Of a DNA stretch of 64,000 bases, positions 44,990-57,300 are shown in pieces. The notes under the pieces were generated by a model, which was not told the origin of the DNA, searched no databases, and was given only the letters and a program-made list of their open reading frames with translations. The stretch comes from Annona cherimola (Eukaryota; Streptophyta; Magnoliopsida; Magnoliales; Annonaceae). Every line of letters begins with the position of its first letter. Position 1 is the stretch's first letter. The position numbers and the translations under genes were made by a program. The DNA lies in the NCBI GenBank assembly GCA_030490835.1, contig CM059971.1:40348012-40412011 (forward strand), in the 5' to 3' direction.

Positions 44990-45400
44990 ACATTACATGA
45001 AATCATCTTTTGTCGGTGGACGTTTTACATCCAAAACATTGTTTCTTATAAATCCTTAGGCAAAGGAGACATCTCATGTCTCAAAACATCATTAACATAA
45101 GTCATCATAAAATCCCTTAGCCAGGAGACATTTTATGTCTCAAAACATTTTCCACATAATTTCCTTTGGCAATGGACATTCATATGTCCTAAAACATCAA
45201 TCGCATAAGCCTTTCTCGGCGAAGGACATTTTTATGTCCAAAAATATTTTTCATTATAAAATCCAACATATTAACATGGGACGTTTTACGTCCATAAACC
45301 CTTATCATTTAGGTTCTTTAGAAATGGACATTCTTATGTCCATAAACATTCTTCATTTAGGCTCTTTTAGAAATGGACATTCCTATGTCCATCTCAAATT
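44990..45400 (-). repeat. Diverged tandem repeat with GGACAT/ATGTCC palindromes
   Basis: About seven units of 50-70 bp, each with a GGACAT..ATGTCC inverted pair (for example GGACATTCTTATGTCC near 45326) followed by aaACAT and TTAGG/TTTGG-type spacers. Earlier units read GAGACAT..ATGTCTC (near 45066 and 45125). It is in the part of T-solo that the Tekay-A LTRs lack. Confidence 0.7.
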
Positions 45401-48400
45401 TCACATAAATTCTTTTCATAATTCCCCGTCTTGGGGCTTGTTTATAGAAAACAAGGCAAACAAAATACGTAAACCATTTTCATAAATGCATTTGCATAAA
45501 TACATTTCCTTTAATTCCTGTTATTTACACTTTTGTGTAAAACACCCTTTTTTTAGAGTAACTTATGCATATTAGTTCATAAGAATCCAATTTAGGATAA
45601 CTTGTTGTATAAATGCTTTTTAACCCAATCTTTGGGCCTTTGAAAAGCCAAACGTATGCAAATGCATTTCTCCCCATCCAGTAGTGACACTTAGCAAGTG
45701 ATCATGCTACCTTTTGGAAGAGAATCCTTAACAGCACGCTAGCCAGGCGGCTGTTCAATTATCTTGCTCCCATCTCAAGGAGGGCACCACCGGCACTCCT
45801 GCCATCCTTTAGCGACTTCGCCATATGTAGAGCGGGCCCCGATCATCCCAACCGTACTCTATAACCGGCCTGTTTCTTGTACTGGTGCACTGTACGTTAT
45901 TATGACGGACCGCAGTCCGTTTGGTTTCAAGAACCACAGACCGCAGTCTGCATCCATATGCACAAAAAATCTTAGACCGAAGTCTATATTTAAGAATAAT
46001 TCTCAAAAACACATCACAAACCGCAATCCGTGTCAACTTGTAAGCGAGCGCACCCACTTTAACAAGTTTTTATTTGAAATCTAGTTTTTGGACGACCTTC
46101 CTTAAGTTCCTTTAGAAACGTTTTAAGTAAAATATTTTAATAAACATTTGAAATGTTTGAGAAACAGTACATCTTAAAATCCTTTTAATAAAAGAATTTC
46201 AAATCCTTTAGATTTTCATAAATAAATCATATTTTTCTCTAATATTTCCTTGGTTTCCATTTCAGGACCTTTTGTTTACAAGAGTTATGCAATTATGCTA
46301 TCCCCTTGTCCATAACCTATAAATTTAATAATTGTCCACATATCAATCATTTTTTACATAAAGGGAACTTGCACAGTCTTTTGCATGCCAATAAGCAATC
46401 TGAAATCAAACCATTTTATGAAATCAATCATAGGAGGTTGGTCATCCATAAATTCCTTTTTAACACATCCGTATAAACATTTTTAACATAGATTTCCTTG
46501 TCTAAAGGAAATCAAAACTTTTCGAACATCATTTCAATACATATGGACTATGTCCAAAATATCATTTATTATTTAATTATCTTGACCTAGCAAAATAAAT
46601 CTTTTTCATCATTGTTTATCACGAGTTATTGTAGAAATAACTCAAGATTCATTTACAAACAATATTTTGTAAAAAAGGGTAAAATTCCTTTTTTCTTATA
46701 AAATGTTGTTGACACAATATCATATAGAACTTGCTTGCTTAAAAGAAAATTCTTAAAATCATCAGTATCAAACATGAAATCCTTAGAAAACATTAACATG
46801 GAGAACTTGCTTACTCATAAGTAAAATTTCTCAATTCCATTAACTTGAAACATCCCCATCCTTGGCAATACTTAGGATAAATTATTTATCTTAAGAAGTG
46901 TCGCTTGCTTCCCATGAAGCAAACCTTAAGACTTTTCATTAAAGTCATCATTTTTTCAAAACTCATGGCTTTGCATTAAAGCCGTCATATTCAAAACTTG
47001 TGCTTGTCCATTCAATAAATCATAAACATAAACATTTCAATCATATCAATCTCATAAAAAGAAAATGGTGTTTTAGAAAGTTTGCTTGCTTACCTGAGAT
47101 CGCCATAATCCCTTTTCCTTCTATTCTTTTCCCTGCCTACATGAAAATAATATGATTTTTTATATATTTCTTTTCCTTGCATTCCATTTAGTTTTTCAAC
47201 CTATTTTATTCACATATATCATTTATTCGACTTCTCAAGTCACTATGCATACATTTAGCATATACGTGCATATTTTTACACATTCCATCGGCTAATCACA
47301 TAACATATATAACTCCAAAATTAGGGTATCCATTCAACCATACAAAATCCATCCATTAACTATCATACATAGGTTCATTAACCTTCATTTATCATTTTTC
47401 ACTCCTTTGACAAACTTCACACATCGATGCCCATTTTAAGCACACGGTATCGCCTTAAGCTTCATTACATAGTCCCAAAATTGGGAATTAACATCATATA
47501 ATTCAAAAAAGTTATGTAATCATGAAATTCATCATATTTTCATGCATTTTTGGACAAAACCATATTCTATATGTCATTCATCACTTATGCAAGTCTATTG
47601 TTTCACATATGCCCATTTAACAATATATACATAAGATGTTTCATAAAATTTTCTAAGGCAGAGGTTTAATCCATATTTCAGCGGGTTAATTAACCTTAAT
47701 TAACACTGAATTTAGAATATTTTTATGGGGTTTAAATCCACTTGCCATAGGTTTCCCAAAACAGCAAGTTTGGAACCCGTTTTCACCCGTTTAACGTGTC
47801 TTTTGACACATAACCTTAGGAAATTATATAAATCAGAAATTTCAGCATATAATCATAATTTTATTAATCCATATTTAAATATTTAACACATATATAAATT
47901 TGGATCATTTATACATAGGTTTAATATTTATTTTTTATTTTTTTCTCAAACTATCCACATATGCTGAAATCAGGCGTATTGAAATCTAAAAATCTTTAAT
48001 TAATATTAAATAAAGTATTTTTGATCTAACATTTCTACCATACCTTAATAACTACATTAATTAACTAAAATAAATATTTCCAGTATAAAAGCTTAAGTTT
48101 TTATATTTATTTTGGTATTTTTACCTTGCTGGACAGCCGCATCCATTTTCAGTCAGCCTTACTCAAGTAAATTATTGGGTGAATTTATACCATCAAAAAC
48201 TAATTTTTAATTTTTTAATGTGATAATAAATATGTCTTATATATCCTGTAAATTTTTTATCCCAAAATACCTTGTATAAAAATTATTAAAAATCCTTTCC
48301 TAAAGCTGATCCTATCACCCGTTTTACCCTGTTTGGGCTAATTTTCTCAGATTTGTAATTTGCAAAGTACTTATACTTTTAATGTTAAAATTGGGTAGTT

Positions 48401-48781
48401 CCTTAATAACCCCATAATTATTATTCTCAAAAATTTTCATACTAAAATTGATCCTTTTACAGTTCCGTCCATAATTTAATTTATAACATCATATATAATT
48501 CAAAACTTCACTTTTCATCATCTAAATCATGGAATTTCATACATGCAAGCTAGTACCCATTCCATATTCATTCAAAAGAATGTTGAATCATCACTTTAAA
48601 GATTATTTAAGAATCCATTCCATATTCAAAATCTTAGGGTTTAAAACCCAAAATGAAAAGCTAAATCAACCCAAATACTTACTTGGTTAATGGAGATCAA
48701 ACCCTCATCACTTGGAAATGATTTTCCTCCTAAAATTCCCCTTCTTTTCCCTTGGTTTTTCTCTTCTCCTTAGCTGGTTAG

Positions 48782-50492
48782 TGTTGGAAACAATGCTTCA
48801 AAACAAAACAAATGAATCAAATACTGAGTTTTGATGATCAACAAAGACTAACTTGAGTATATTTTGAGTACTAATGAGTTTGTTATGTGATTTAAAGAAC
48901 TCAGGTGGCCAAGTCGAACCTCAAGTCGACTTGGACTTCGACTTAGGATGAAGTCGATCCCAAAGTCGACTCAAATATCGACTTGAGAAAGAACCTCAAA
49001 AGACACAAGTGAAGTCGCAGGTCAAGTCGACTCCACATGCGACTTGGGTTCCCAAGTCGCAGACGAAGTCGACCTCGCTATCGACTTCAAATGCAAAATA
49101 GTGTCCAGCGCTGATTTTGGGGCACAAAGCTGCCCAAGTCGCAGGCCAAGTCGACTCCATCTGCGACTTGAGGAATTCAGATTTCAAAGATGCAGTTTTT
49201 CAAGCCATTCAAGAGAATATAACATTCAAGCTCAAGGCATGATTGCCTGAAGGACTTCAAACCAGGTTCATCAAGTCCAAAGAATCAAGATAAAGATCAA
49301 ATGAGTCCAATTCATAGTTAAGATTCATGAACTACATCAAATCAAGTCTATCAAGCTCAAAGACAAAGATACAAGAATGATTCAAACAATGTCTATCAAG
49401 ACTACATAAGTCAAATATGCATGAATCATCTAAGTAAGAATCAAGCCAATCCAAGATAGAAGAACACAACTTGAAGATCAAAGCAGCTTCAGCAAAACCC
49501 GAGCCAAGTCGCAGGCTAAGTCGACTTCAGGTTCGACTTGAGTCGAAGTCTGAAACCAAGTCGACTATAACTGAGACTTGGGAAATTGGAAGAACTGGAG
49601 TCGCATACGAAGTCGACTCCAGATGCGACTTGGGTTGCCAAGTCGCAAGCCAAGTCGACTCCATCTTCGACTTGGGTATAACGGTCAAATTTTCGAACGT
49701 TGAAGTTCATTTATTGCGCACCAACCACCTCCATAACGTTCATATTTTCTTCCCTCTATAAAAGGACCCTCAAATGAACGTGAAAAAAAAACAAGAACAT
49801 TACAAGACACTACTATATACTCTACAAAGTCCAAAGAGAGAAAAGAAGATCTAGAAAGGAATCCTATTTGCTTTTCTCCATTTCTGAGTGGCTCGTATAA
49901 ATTCTAAGGAAGAAGAAAGCTTCAAGTTGCTAGTGCCTTCAACAATATTCATCCAAAGCTGCTTCTACAACTTCTTCCTCGAGCTAAATCTGCCTACACA
50001 AAACTGTAAAGTGTAGTTTCATTTATATCATTGTCTTGTTGTATAAATCTTGATTTAGCTTGGGTAGCTAAGATCAAGTATATGCAAAGTAGGGTGTGAT
50101 TGGAGTGAGACTCATCACCTACTTTTGCATGTGAGTTGTTTATGCCCCCTAGAGCTAGAATCTAGAAGAGAGCAAGTGGCTCTAGTTGTATATGCCCCCT
50201 AGAGCTGGAATCTAGAAGAGAGCGGTGACTCTAAGTGTATTCGTGGAATACATAGTGGAACCCAAGTCACAACAGAGTGTGAGCTTGGAAGAGTGGAGTA
50301 GGGAAGGTTTGCCCGAACCACTATAAATCTTGTGTTATATCTCTTTTTACTGCTTTATCTTTATTGCTCTCTAGCTCTTTTCAAAAGGGGATTAATTACT
50401 CAAAGGGTTAAGTCTTTATTTACCAAAGATTTTTTTAAAGAACCCAATTCACCCCTCCCCTCTTGGGTTTTGCCACTAACTCGGGACCAACA
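48782..50492 (+). mobile_element. sLTR-3, solo Sire-family LTR, plus orientation
   Basis: TGTTGGAAACAATG at 48782 to GGGACCAACA at 50492, flanked by GTTAG (48777-48781 and 50493-50497). 1711 bp. GTCGAC clusters at 48910-49180 and 49500-49680, TATA box at 49757, and two 49-bp units (50143 onward), as in Sire-1 and Sire-2. It lies inside T-solo, so it is in the fourth layer of the nest. Confidence 0.9.
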
Positions 50493-51741
50493 GTTAGGGC
50501 TGGACGTGAGGCTGATGGTTGCTTGGAGTGAAAGATTCAACATTTGGAAAAATTTCCAAGCCTCCACATGTGAACGTGCACCCCTCTTATGAAGCTGGAC
50601 TTTTTCCAGCTGTGGGCCCCACTTTGGAGCCATTTTCCACAGCCACTTAATGCATACTTATCCCCTTTATGAGATGGATAATTATTAGCCATATAAATTA
50701 TTTTTTTCACATTTTCTTAATTGCAAAAATCTGCATGCATCAAGACCGTCCAAAACTGTCCAGCCCTTGCACGTCACTTGCTGCCCATTTTCATCATTTT
50801 TTAAAATCTCAAAATGTGGGTAATTTATACACCTAATTATCCCTTAATACTTGGCATGATTATCCAAGCATTTCCATATTTTTCATAATTTTTAAATCAA
50901 TTTCGAGCTCACATGGAGCCATGGATGTCCAAGCTAGCTAGGGTAGGATTTTTGAATTTTTGTGGCTAGCAAAATCCTCCTTAAATCCATACATTTAATT
51001 CCTAAGATCATGCTACCTCTATTATCCTCATTTTCTTATTTTTTTTATTTCCAAAAATTGCTCAAAAATCCACATAATCAAAGTTGTAACAAACTTTGAC
51101 TTTGCATTAAAGTCATGTCCCATCTCTTGAGACAAGTCAATCCACTTACTTGCTCTCCAAGAAAGTAACTTCTTATGATAATTAGCTTAATCCATTCCAT
51201 TCATCTTATAGATTTCATAATTTTATTCCATCGTTTCAAATTTCATCTCAATCCGATTTTCCTAGCTCCCGTTATAGCCATTTAAAGTTAACAGTTGAAA
51301 TTGAAATATGATCAATAAATCATTAATCTAATTTCATCAAGGATTTTCATAACTCAATAATTCCATAATATCAAGCCCATCATCATCAACTTTCCTTTCA
51401 AATTTCACTTGAATCCGCCTTACAGGCGTTGAGTTATGAATTTTCTAGTGTTTTCCAACATAATTCCACAATTTCCATTTTAATCTCCATTAATTAAAGC
51501 TTAAAAATTAACTAAAAATTCATGCCACATTAGAATGTTTTAATCCTCATTATGCTCCTTTAGTCACCTTGTCTCATAATGGGCTCCGGCGATTAAATCT
51601 TTAATCACCCTTCTTAATTAAACATTAATTACAACATATCATAAAATCCTAAAATCATCCAAAAATTTCATTTAATCATATATAAGTCACATGTACATGT
51701 TCAATGCATACGTTGAATCTTACTTAGGTTGGGGTTTCACA

Positions 51742-52981
51742 GGGTAGTTCGGGGCTATGTGACCCACTTGATCCATATATAACACTTGACCACCTTTGCT
51801 TCCCCCGACCTGCATTCCTTGGCGATATGACCCGTTTGGCCACATTTATAGCACTTGTTCGAGCCTTTTAGACACTCACTTGTATGTCGTCTTTGACATT
51901 TCTTACACAACGACGAGCTTTTCCTTTTTGGGATTCCTTTTTCCTTTCTTATGTTGCCTTTCTAGCTTTCTCCTTCCCGGTTTCCGGTTCCTTGGGACCC
52001 GTGCTGAACGCCCTTGAACCCAATCTTAATTCTTGAGTTCTCAAGGCTTCAATTTCCAAAGCTCTTGCTTTCTCAAGGCTTAAAGCATAGTCCTTTATCA
52101 GCAAAGGGGCCAAACTTTCCCGCAGATATGGCCTCAACCCTTGTTGGAATCTCTGTGCCTTATTGCCTGGCACATTTGCAATCCACGACACATATCTGAC
52201 CAGAGCGTTGAATTTTGTAGCATACTCAGTGACCGTCATCCTCCCTTGATACAACTTTTCAAATTCTATCACTTTTTGACTCTGCAATCCAATCGGGAGG
52301 TATTCTTTTTAAATTCTTCCACAAAAGTTTGCCAAGACACTTCTTCGGGTCGTGGCATTGTGATTAACATCGTTTCTCACCATTCGTGTGCATCCTTTGC
52401 TAACAAATGCGTTGCACACAATACATTCTGACGGTCATTGCATGGAGACATTCTAAACAATTTCTTAATCTCTATCATCCACTGCTCTGCTTGGACTAGG
52501 TCGGGTTCGCCGAAAAACTTTGGGGGCCATTGCGCTAGAAAGGCGTTAATGGCTCTTCTATCAGCTTCCATTAGCTGATTTTCATCCCTTAGAGGGGCTG
52601 GTGTGACAACGGGGTCCGCCATCGGAGCAGGTCCTACTCTTTCTGTATTACCCAACTGAGCTTGTTGGGTTCTTTCCCATAATCCTTGTATAATGTCGGC
52701 AGTTTGCGCTGCCCAGTCCCTAGTGGCCTGCTGCATTGCTTCCTTCATTGTTGTAGCCACTCTTTCTTCTATGAGCTTAGTTTACCTCGACTCAGTTTCC
52801 TCTTCCATTTCTCGTTCAGGGCTTTCATTATTCCTTCTTTGTTGATTCCTTTGGTTCGGTCCTTGTGTTACAGGCCTTCCTCTTTAAGTCGGCTAGATTC
52901 GCCGACTTCATGTTGGCTTGGGACCTCTTTCGCTACCTCGTTTCCTTTATTTTTCCTTAACCCTTCTCTTGTTTCCACCAT
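51742..52981 (-). pseudogene. Tekay-A gag, N-terminal part to zinc knuckles
   Basis: From ATG 52981 (MVETREGLRKNKGNE) leftward. The capsid core includes [52 protein letters not shown] and [20 protein letters not shown], colinear with residues 120-300 of Tekay-B. The first CCHC knuckle ([14 protein letters not shown], near 51830-51870) is intact, and a CKKCQRRHTSEC motif precedes it. The second knuckle is shifted out of frame by an indel near 51785. A TGA at 52377-52379 and further breaks near 52290-52310, in the N-terminal 60 codons and near 51949 inactivate it. The gene then runs into T-solo and resumes at 44225. Confidence 0.85.
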
Positions 52982-53390
52982 TGTGTTAATATAAGTATAC
53001 AACACACTTTTCATTTTCAATTATCATTAAATCATTATATACGCATTTCATTTAAAATCAATGTTAAGTCATTGCATACGCATTTCATCATCACATGATC
53101 ACAACCAATTCGTTCAATCACAATCATATCACATCATTTAAGCTCATTCATTCCTATATCTAAAACTCACATATTTTTTTATATCAACATTTTCACTCAC
53201 ATTCATCATATTCACATCATCACATCCATAGTTAGTACATGTGAAAGTAAATCACACATATATACACATATAGCATCGCACACACATTTCATACTTATAT
53301 ACAAGTCAATCTATCTTGGCAACCATATTGTCATCAAACCACACTTAGATATAGACAAATTTTTTAAAAAAATAAAAACATGAAAGTTGA
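52982..53390 (-). other. Tekay-A spacer between upstream frame and gag
   Basis: AT-rich sequence with many CATA and ATCA words and no open frame of note in the element's sense direction. It separates the acidic upstream frame from gag, so the two are not one reading frame. Confidence 0.5.
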
Positions 53391-54149
53391 TCATCTTCCT
53401 GGGCCTCTCCTTAGACGTCTATGTCTACGTGCAACTTGTGAGGGTGCCCCTGTGATCGTGCTAGTATCGGACCATGCCTGGACCTCCTCTTCTTCACTAT
53501 CATTATCACCGTCCTCATCCTCCCCTATAAATTCCACTATCTCCTCCTCTACTTCCTCCTCTACTTCTTCCTCTTCCTCAACGGGCTCGAGGAATTCCAT
53601 AGGATCGTCATCATCATTGACCTCGGCAAGTCGGACAATTTCACTCGTGTTATCCATTATGTATAACATGACCTCATCGGGTTTAGGAGGTACAGGTATT
53701 TCGATGACTCCCTCGGCACGATGTTTCTCAATATAGTGGGTGATGTCTATTTCTCGCTGATGGAGTCGATCTCAAGGTGCTCTATAGCGAAACTGAACAC
53801 AACCATCCACAAATCTATACCATGGGCCTGCGTCAGGGGGTGTGGGTGCCTGAGTCTTTTCCCAAAAGTCTTGGAGGTCTTGCGGATCTACTCTGTCAGT
53901 TGGAACACAAGGAGATCGGAGAATTTCGAGGTATGTTCCTGGTAGAACTCATTCCCTAGGTTTGTAACTGGAGGGCTCTACTAGACCTTGTTTGTGTTGA
54001 CCAGAGGAAACTACAGGGAACTATGGTGTATTGTGCTGGGATCCCCACCATCTATTGATATTCTTTTCCCTTCACTGTCTCCTCTCATCCTCTTCTCTCT
54101 CCTTTTGCAACTTCTCCGCACTCATCATCCGCTTACCCCTATCCGCCAT
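53391..54149 (-). pseudogene. Tekay-A upstream frame (ORF0), acidic C-terminus, unknown function
   Basis: A sense frame between the primer site and gag. From ATG 54149 one frame runs 252 codons to a TGA at 53391-53393, with only four in-frame stops (codons 26, 43, 67 and 126; TGA, TAG, TGA, TGA). The N-terminus is charged (MADRGKRMMSAEKLQKEREE). The middle has tryptophan/proline-rich text (DLQDFWEKTQAPTPPDAG, PWYRFVDGCVQF). The C-terminal part is strongly acidic (EEEEEVEEEVEEEIVEF, then GEDEDGDNDSEEEE) and ends in an arginine-rich tail (RRHRRLRRGPGR). No known domain is recognised. Tekay-B has no room for it: only 213 bp separate its LTR from gag. Frame kept over 759 bases without an indel suggests it was a gene. 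Confidence 0.6.
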
Positions 54150-54349
54150 CTGTACAAACATAGCAATCAAATTGCATTGCAACATACTTTATCATCATAT
54201 GACATGCATTTCATCATGTTATAAGCATACCTAATCATCATATAATCATGTCTATTTCATCACATAATCATATATAGTCATGCATAATCATGCATATCTT
54301 ATCATATTCTTTCAATTTTCCATACTTAGAAATTCTCCACGCCTATTTA

Positions 54350-54370
54350 CCAATCCATGCTCTGATACCA
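54350..54370 (-). other. Tekay-A primer binding site, initiator tRNA-Met type
   Basis: On the minus strand it reads TGGTATCAGAGCATGGATTG, starting 5 bp inside the 5' LTR border at 54376. A single copy, unlike Tekay-B. Confidence 0.88.
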
Positions 54371-54375
54371 AGCTT

Positions 54376-57300
54376 TGTGGCGCCCCAAACCCGAGCGTCA
54401 CATCCTGAGCCTTACCTCGGGATCGTTTTGATTGGTAAACGTGATCAGGATTGTTGCCCTGTCACACGGCGGGTTTTAACGGATGTTTATCCAATTTATT
54501 ATCTTCTCATAAGAGTTTGATTTCTCATATTTTCATTTCAAACATATCTAGATCATTTCCAACCCATTATCATATACAAAGCATGCTGATCAAAACATTT
54601 CATCAAATACATAAATCAGATGTCACTGCATGTATTATTCATAGTCATCAACATAAGACATTTATATGGTTACAATCATTCAACATGAATTATTTCTTAA
54701 CATAGAAGTACTAAAATTTTTCCATGACTTTCTCAAACTGGAACTTGCTCCTCCGCCATTTCCTGTCTTTTACCTGTTTTGGGTTTGGAAAATAAAATCG
54801 TGAGTCAAAACTCAATAAGCAAGCCATTTCTATTTTACAGACAATTCATTTCAGGCAACATTTTGCATTTAAAATCATATTGGAAAGCAACTTATACCTT
54901 GTCAAAAGGTATCGCTTGAAACTATAAATCCTGTACCCATCACGAGTACGATATGCATAATGTCATATAAAAACATGAACATATCCATCATATCTCCCTT
55001 AGGATGGAAGCTAGCCAAGCGACCATCCGTCCACTTCATCTCCCATTTCAGAGGGGGCACCGCCAGCCTTGGGCCTATTTTAGCGACTTGGCCACAGTTA
55101 GGGGGGACAATCGGTCCGCTTATACCCTTCAAGTGGACCTAGTATCCTGTGCACATGAACCTTTCATAAATTCATCTGTAACATGCTAGCATGATTTTCA
55201 ATCAGAAACATAGATTCACATCATTTTTCCATAGCATTTATCAAAGAAAATTTCATAACATCACATTTGAAGTAAAAACATCATTCCAACACCATTTAAC
55301 TAAGGAATGATCATCCTTAAATATCTCTAAAATATTTTCAATATTTACATCAAACAGTTAGTACAAAAATCATATTTATTTAAAGCATTTGAGAAAAGCA
55401 AGAATCATTTAGAAAATCTGCTTGTTTACCTGTGTTCTTTAGCTTTCCGACTCCGCTTTTTCTTTGCCTTTGCCTACATGAAAACAATATATTTTTTTCA
55501 TATATTTCTTTTTCTCATATCTCATTTAGTTTTCCAACCCATTTCATTCACATATATCATTTATTTGACTTCTCAAGTCATATGCACGTATATCGCATAT
55601 ACCGCACATATTAGCACATTTCAGGGTTTCACACACAATATATATAACCTTATAATTAGGGTAATCATTCCACCATATAATCATTCAATACTTATCATTT
55701 ATAGGTTCATTAACCTCAATTTACCATTTATCCATCCTTTTCCAAAATACACGCATCGGTGCTTCTTTTATGCACACATCGTCACTTCATACTTCATAAA
55801 TAAATTCCAAAATTTAAAATTATTCATTATACACTCTAAACAGATGTATAATTATGAAATATATCATATTTTTATACATTTTTGCACAAAGTCACATTTC
55901 ACAAGTCATTCATCACCCTTGCATATTTATTACTTCACATATGCCCATTTGGCAACATATACATAATGTATTTCATAAAATTTTCAAAGTCAGAAACTTA
56001 ATACATATTTCAGCTTGTTAATTACCCTTAATTACCTGTGCATTTAGGGTATTTTTATGGGATTTAAATCCACTTACCATAGGTTTCCAAAACAGTAAGT
56101 TTGGAACCGGTTTTTCACCCATTTAACGTGTCTTTTGACACATAACCCTAAGCAGTTTAATAAATCCGAATTTTCAGAAAATAATTCCATTTTTCCTAAT
56201 TAAAATTTATATAATTAACACTTGTTTAACATTCATAAATTAAAACCTCTCAAAACAGCAAGTTGCTTACCCGTTTCGGGTCCCATTTTCACTCCATTTA
56301 TACATCGTTTCATAAATTTATAAAAATCAGATTTTGAGCTTATTTTCCCAAATATTTTTTGGAATCAATAATACATTAACCCTAGGGTATTTTACCCTAC
56401 AAAACATTCACAAATCATGCAAACTCATTTTCATAGCATTTTTAACCTAAAAATGAAGAGTTCGGGTCATAAACATCGCTTTACCTTCCATATTTTCTAA
56501 GATTCATTCCTTAAGCTCAAATCAACATATGTTCTACATCAATACATGATTCATAACCTAATATTTTCATTCATTCAAAACAGCAACTTGACATGGGGAT
56601 TTAGGGTTTATCAACTTGAGTTTTCATCTCATATATCATTCAAGACCTCATTTTCACCATCTAAATTATGGGAATTCATGCATATAACCTAATACCAATT
56701 CCACATTCAATCATAGGCATGTTGAATCATCACTTTAGGAATTCTTTAAGCATCCCTTGCATATTCAAATTCTAGAGTTTAAAACTCAAGTTAAACAACT
56801 CCAAACTACACATATACTTACTGGGTTAATGCCAACAAAATTTTAATCACTTGGAGATGATCTCCTACACAAATTCCCTTATTTTTCCCTTGCTTTTCTT
56901 CCTTCTTTTTCTGGCCAAAAATGGACGTGAGTTTCTGTGTGCATGGGGTGAAAATCCCACACTTAGAAATTTTTTTTGCAAGCCTCACTCAAGTGGACGT
57001 GCTCCATTTTATAAGCTGGATTTTTTTCCAGCTGTGGGCCCCACTTCTTGCTGTATTTTCCACACGTTAAATGGTCACTTATCCTCCTACATGTGTTGGA
57101 TGTTTTACCACCAAATAAATTGCATTTTACCATTTTTGAAAAATCCAAAAACTGCTTTAAACCAAGACCATCCAAACTGTTCAGCCCATCACGTCCATTG
57201 CTGTCCAATTTCCCAGCAATTTTTTTCATTTTTTAATAATTCCCATTTAAGGTTAAAACATAAACTTAATTTACCTTTAATTCATGTATTAATTTGGTGT

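Larger units (their letters stand above)
44226..51741 (-). mobile_element. T-solo, very long Tekay-type LTR in the gag of Tekay-A
   Basis: Minus orientation. The right end TTTCACA (51741) and the tract 51190-51440 match the Tekay-A LTR start. The left end (about 44226, GCACCCCGAACCGAG) and the tract 44260-44320 match the LTR end with its inverted repeat. Without sLTR-3 it is about 5.8 kb, some 1.8 kb longer than the Tekay-A LTRs; the extra length lies at 44330-47090. No internal coding region remains. The flanks (ATGAT or TGAGA on the left, GGGTA on the right) do not match, so no target duplication is visible. It has a GC-rich block at 45690-45860 and a stem-loop at 44730-44743. It splits Tekay-A between the gag knuckles and the gag tail. 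Confidence 0.75.

Noticed and set aside
44226..51741. T-solo as a complete element with internal genes.
   Set aside because: No coding domain, primer site or polypurine tract is found inside apart from sLTR-3.
52686..52994. A 102-codon plus-strand frame.
   Set aside because: Antisense shadow of the Tekay-A gag.
55478..55966. A 162-codon plus-strand frame.
   Set aside because: AT-rich Ile/His/Tyr/Phe text inside the Tekay-A 5' LTR; the other LTR copy (4290-4780) does not keep the frame.
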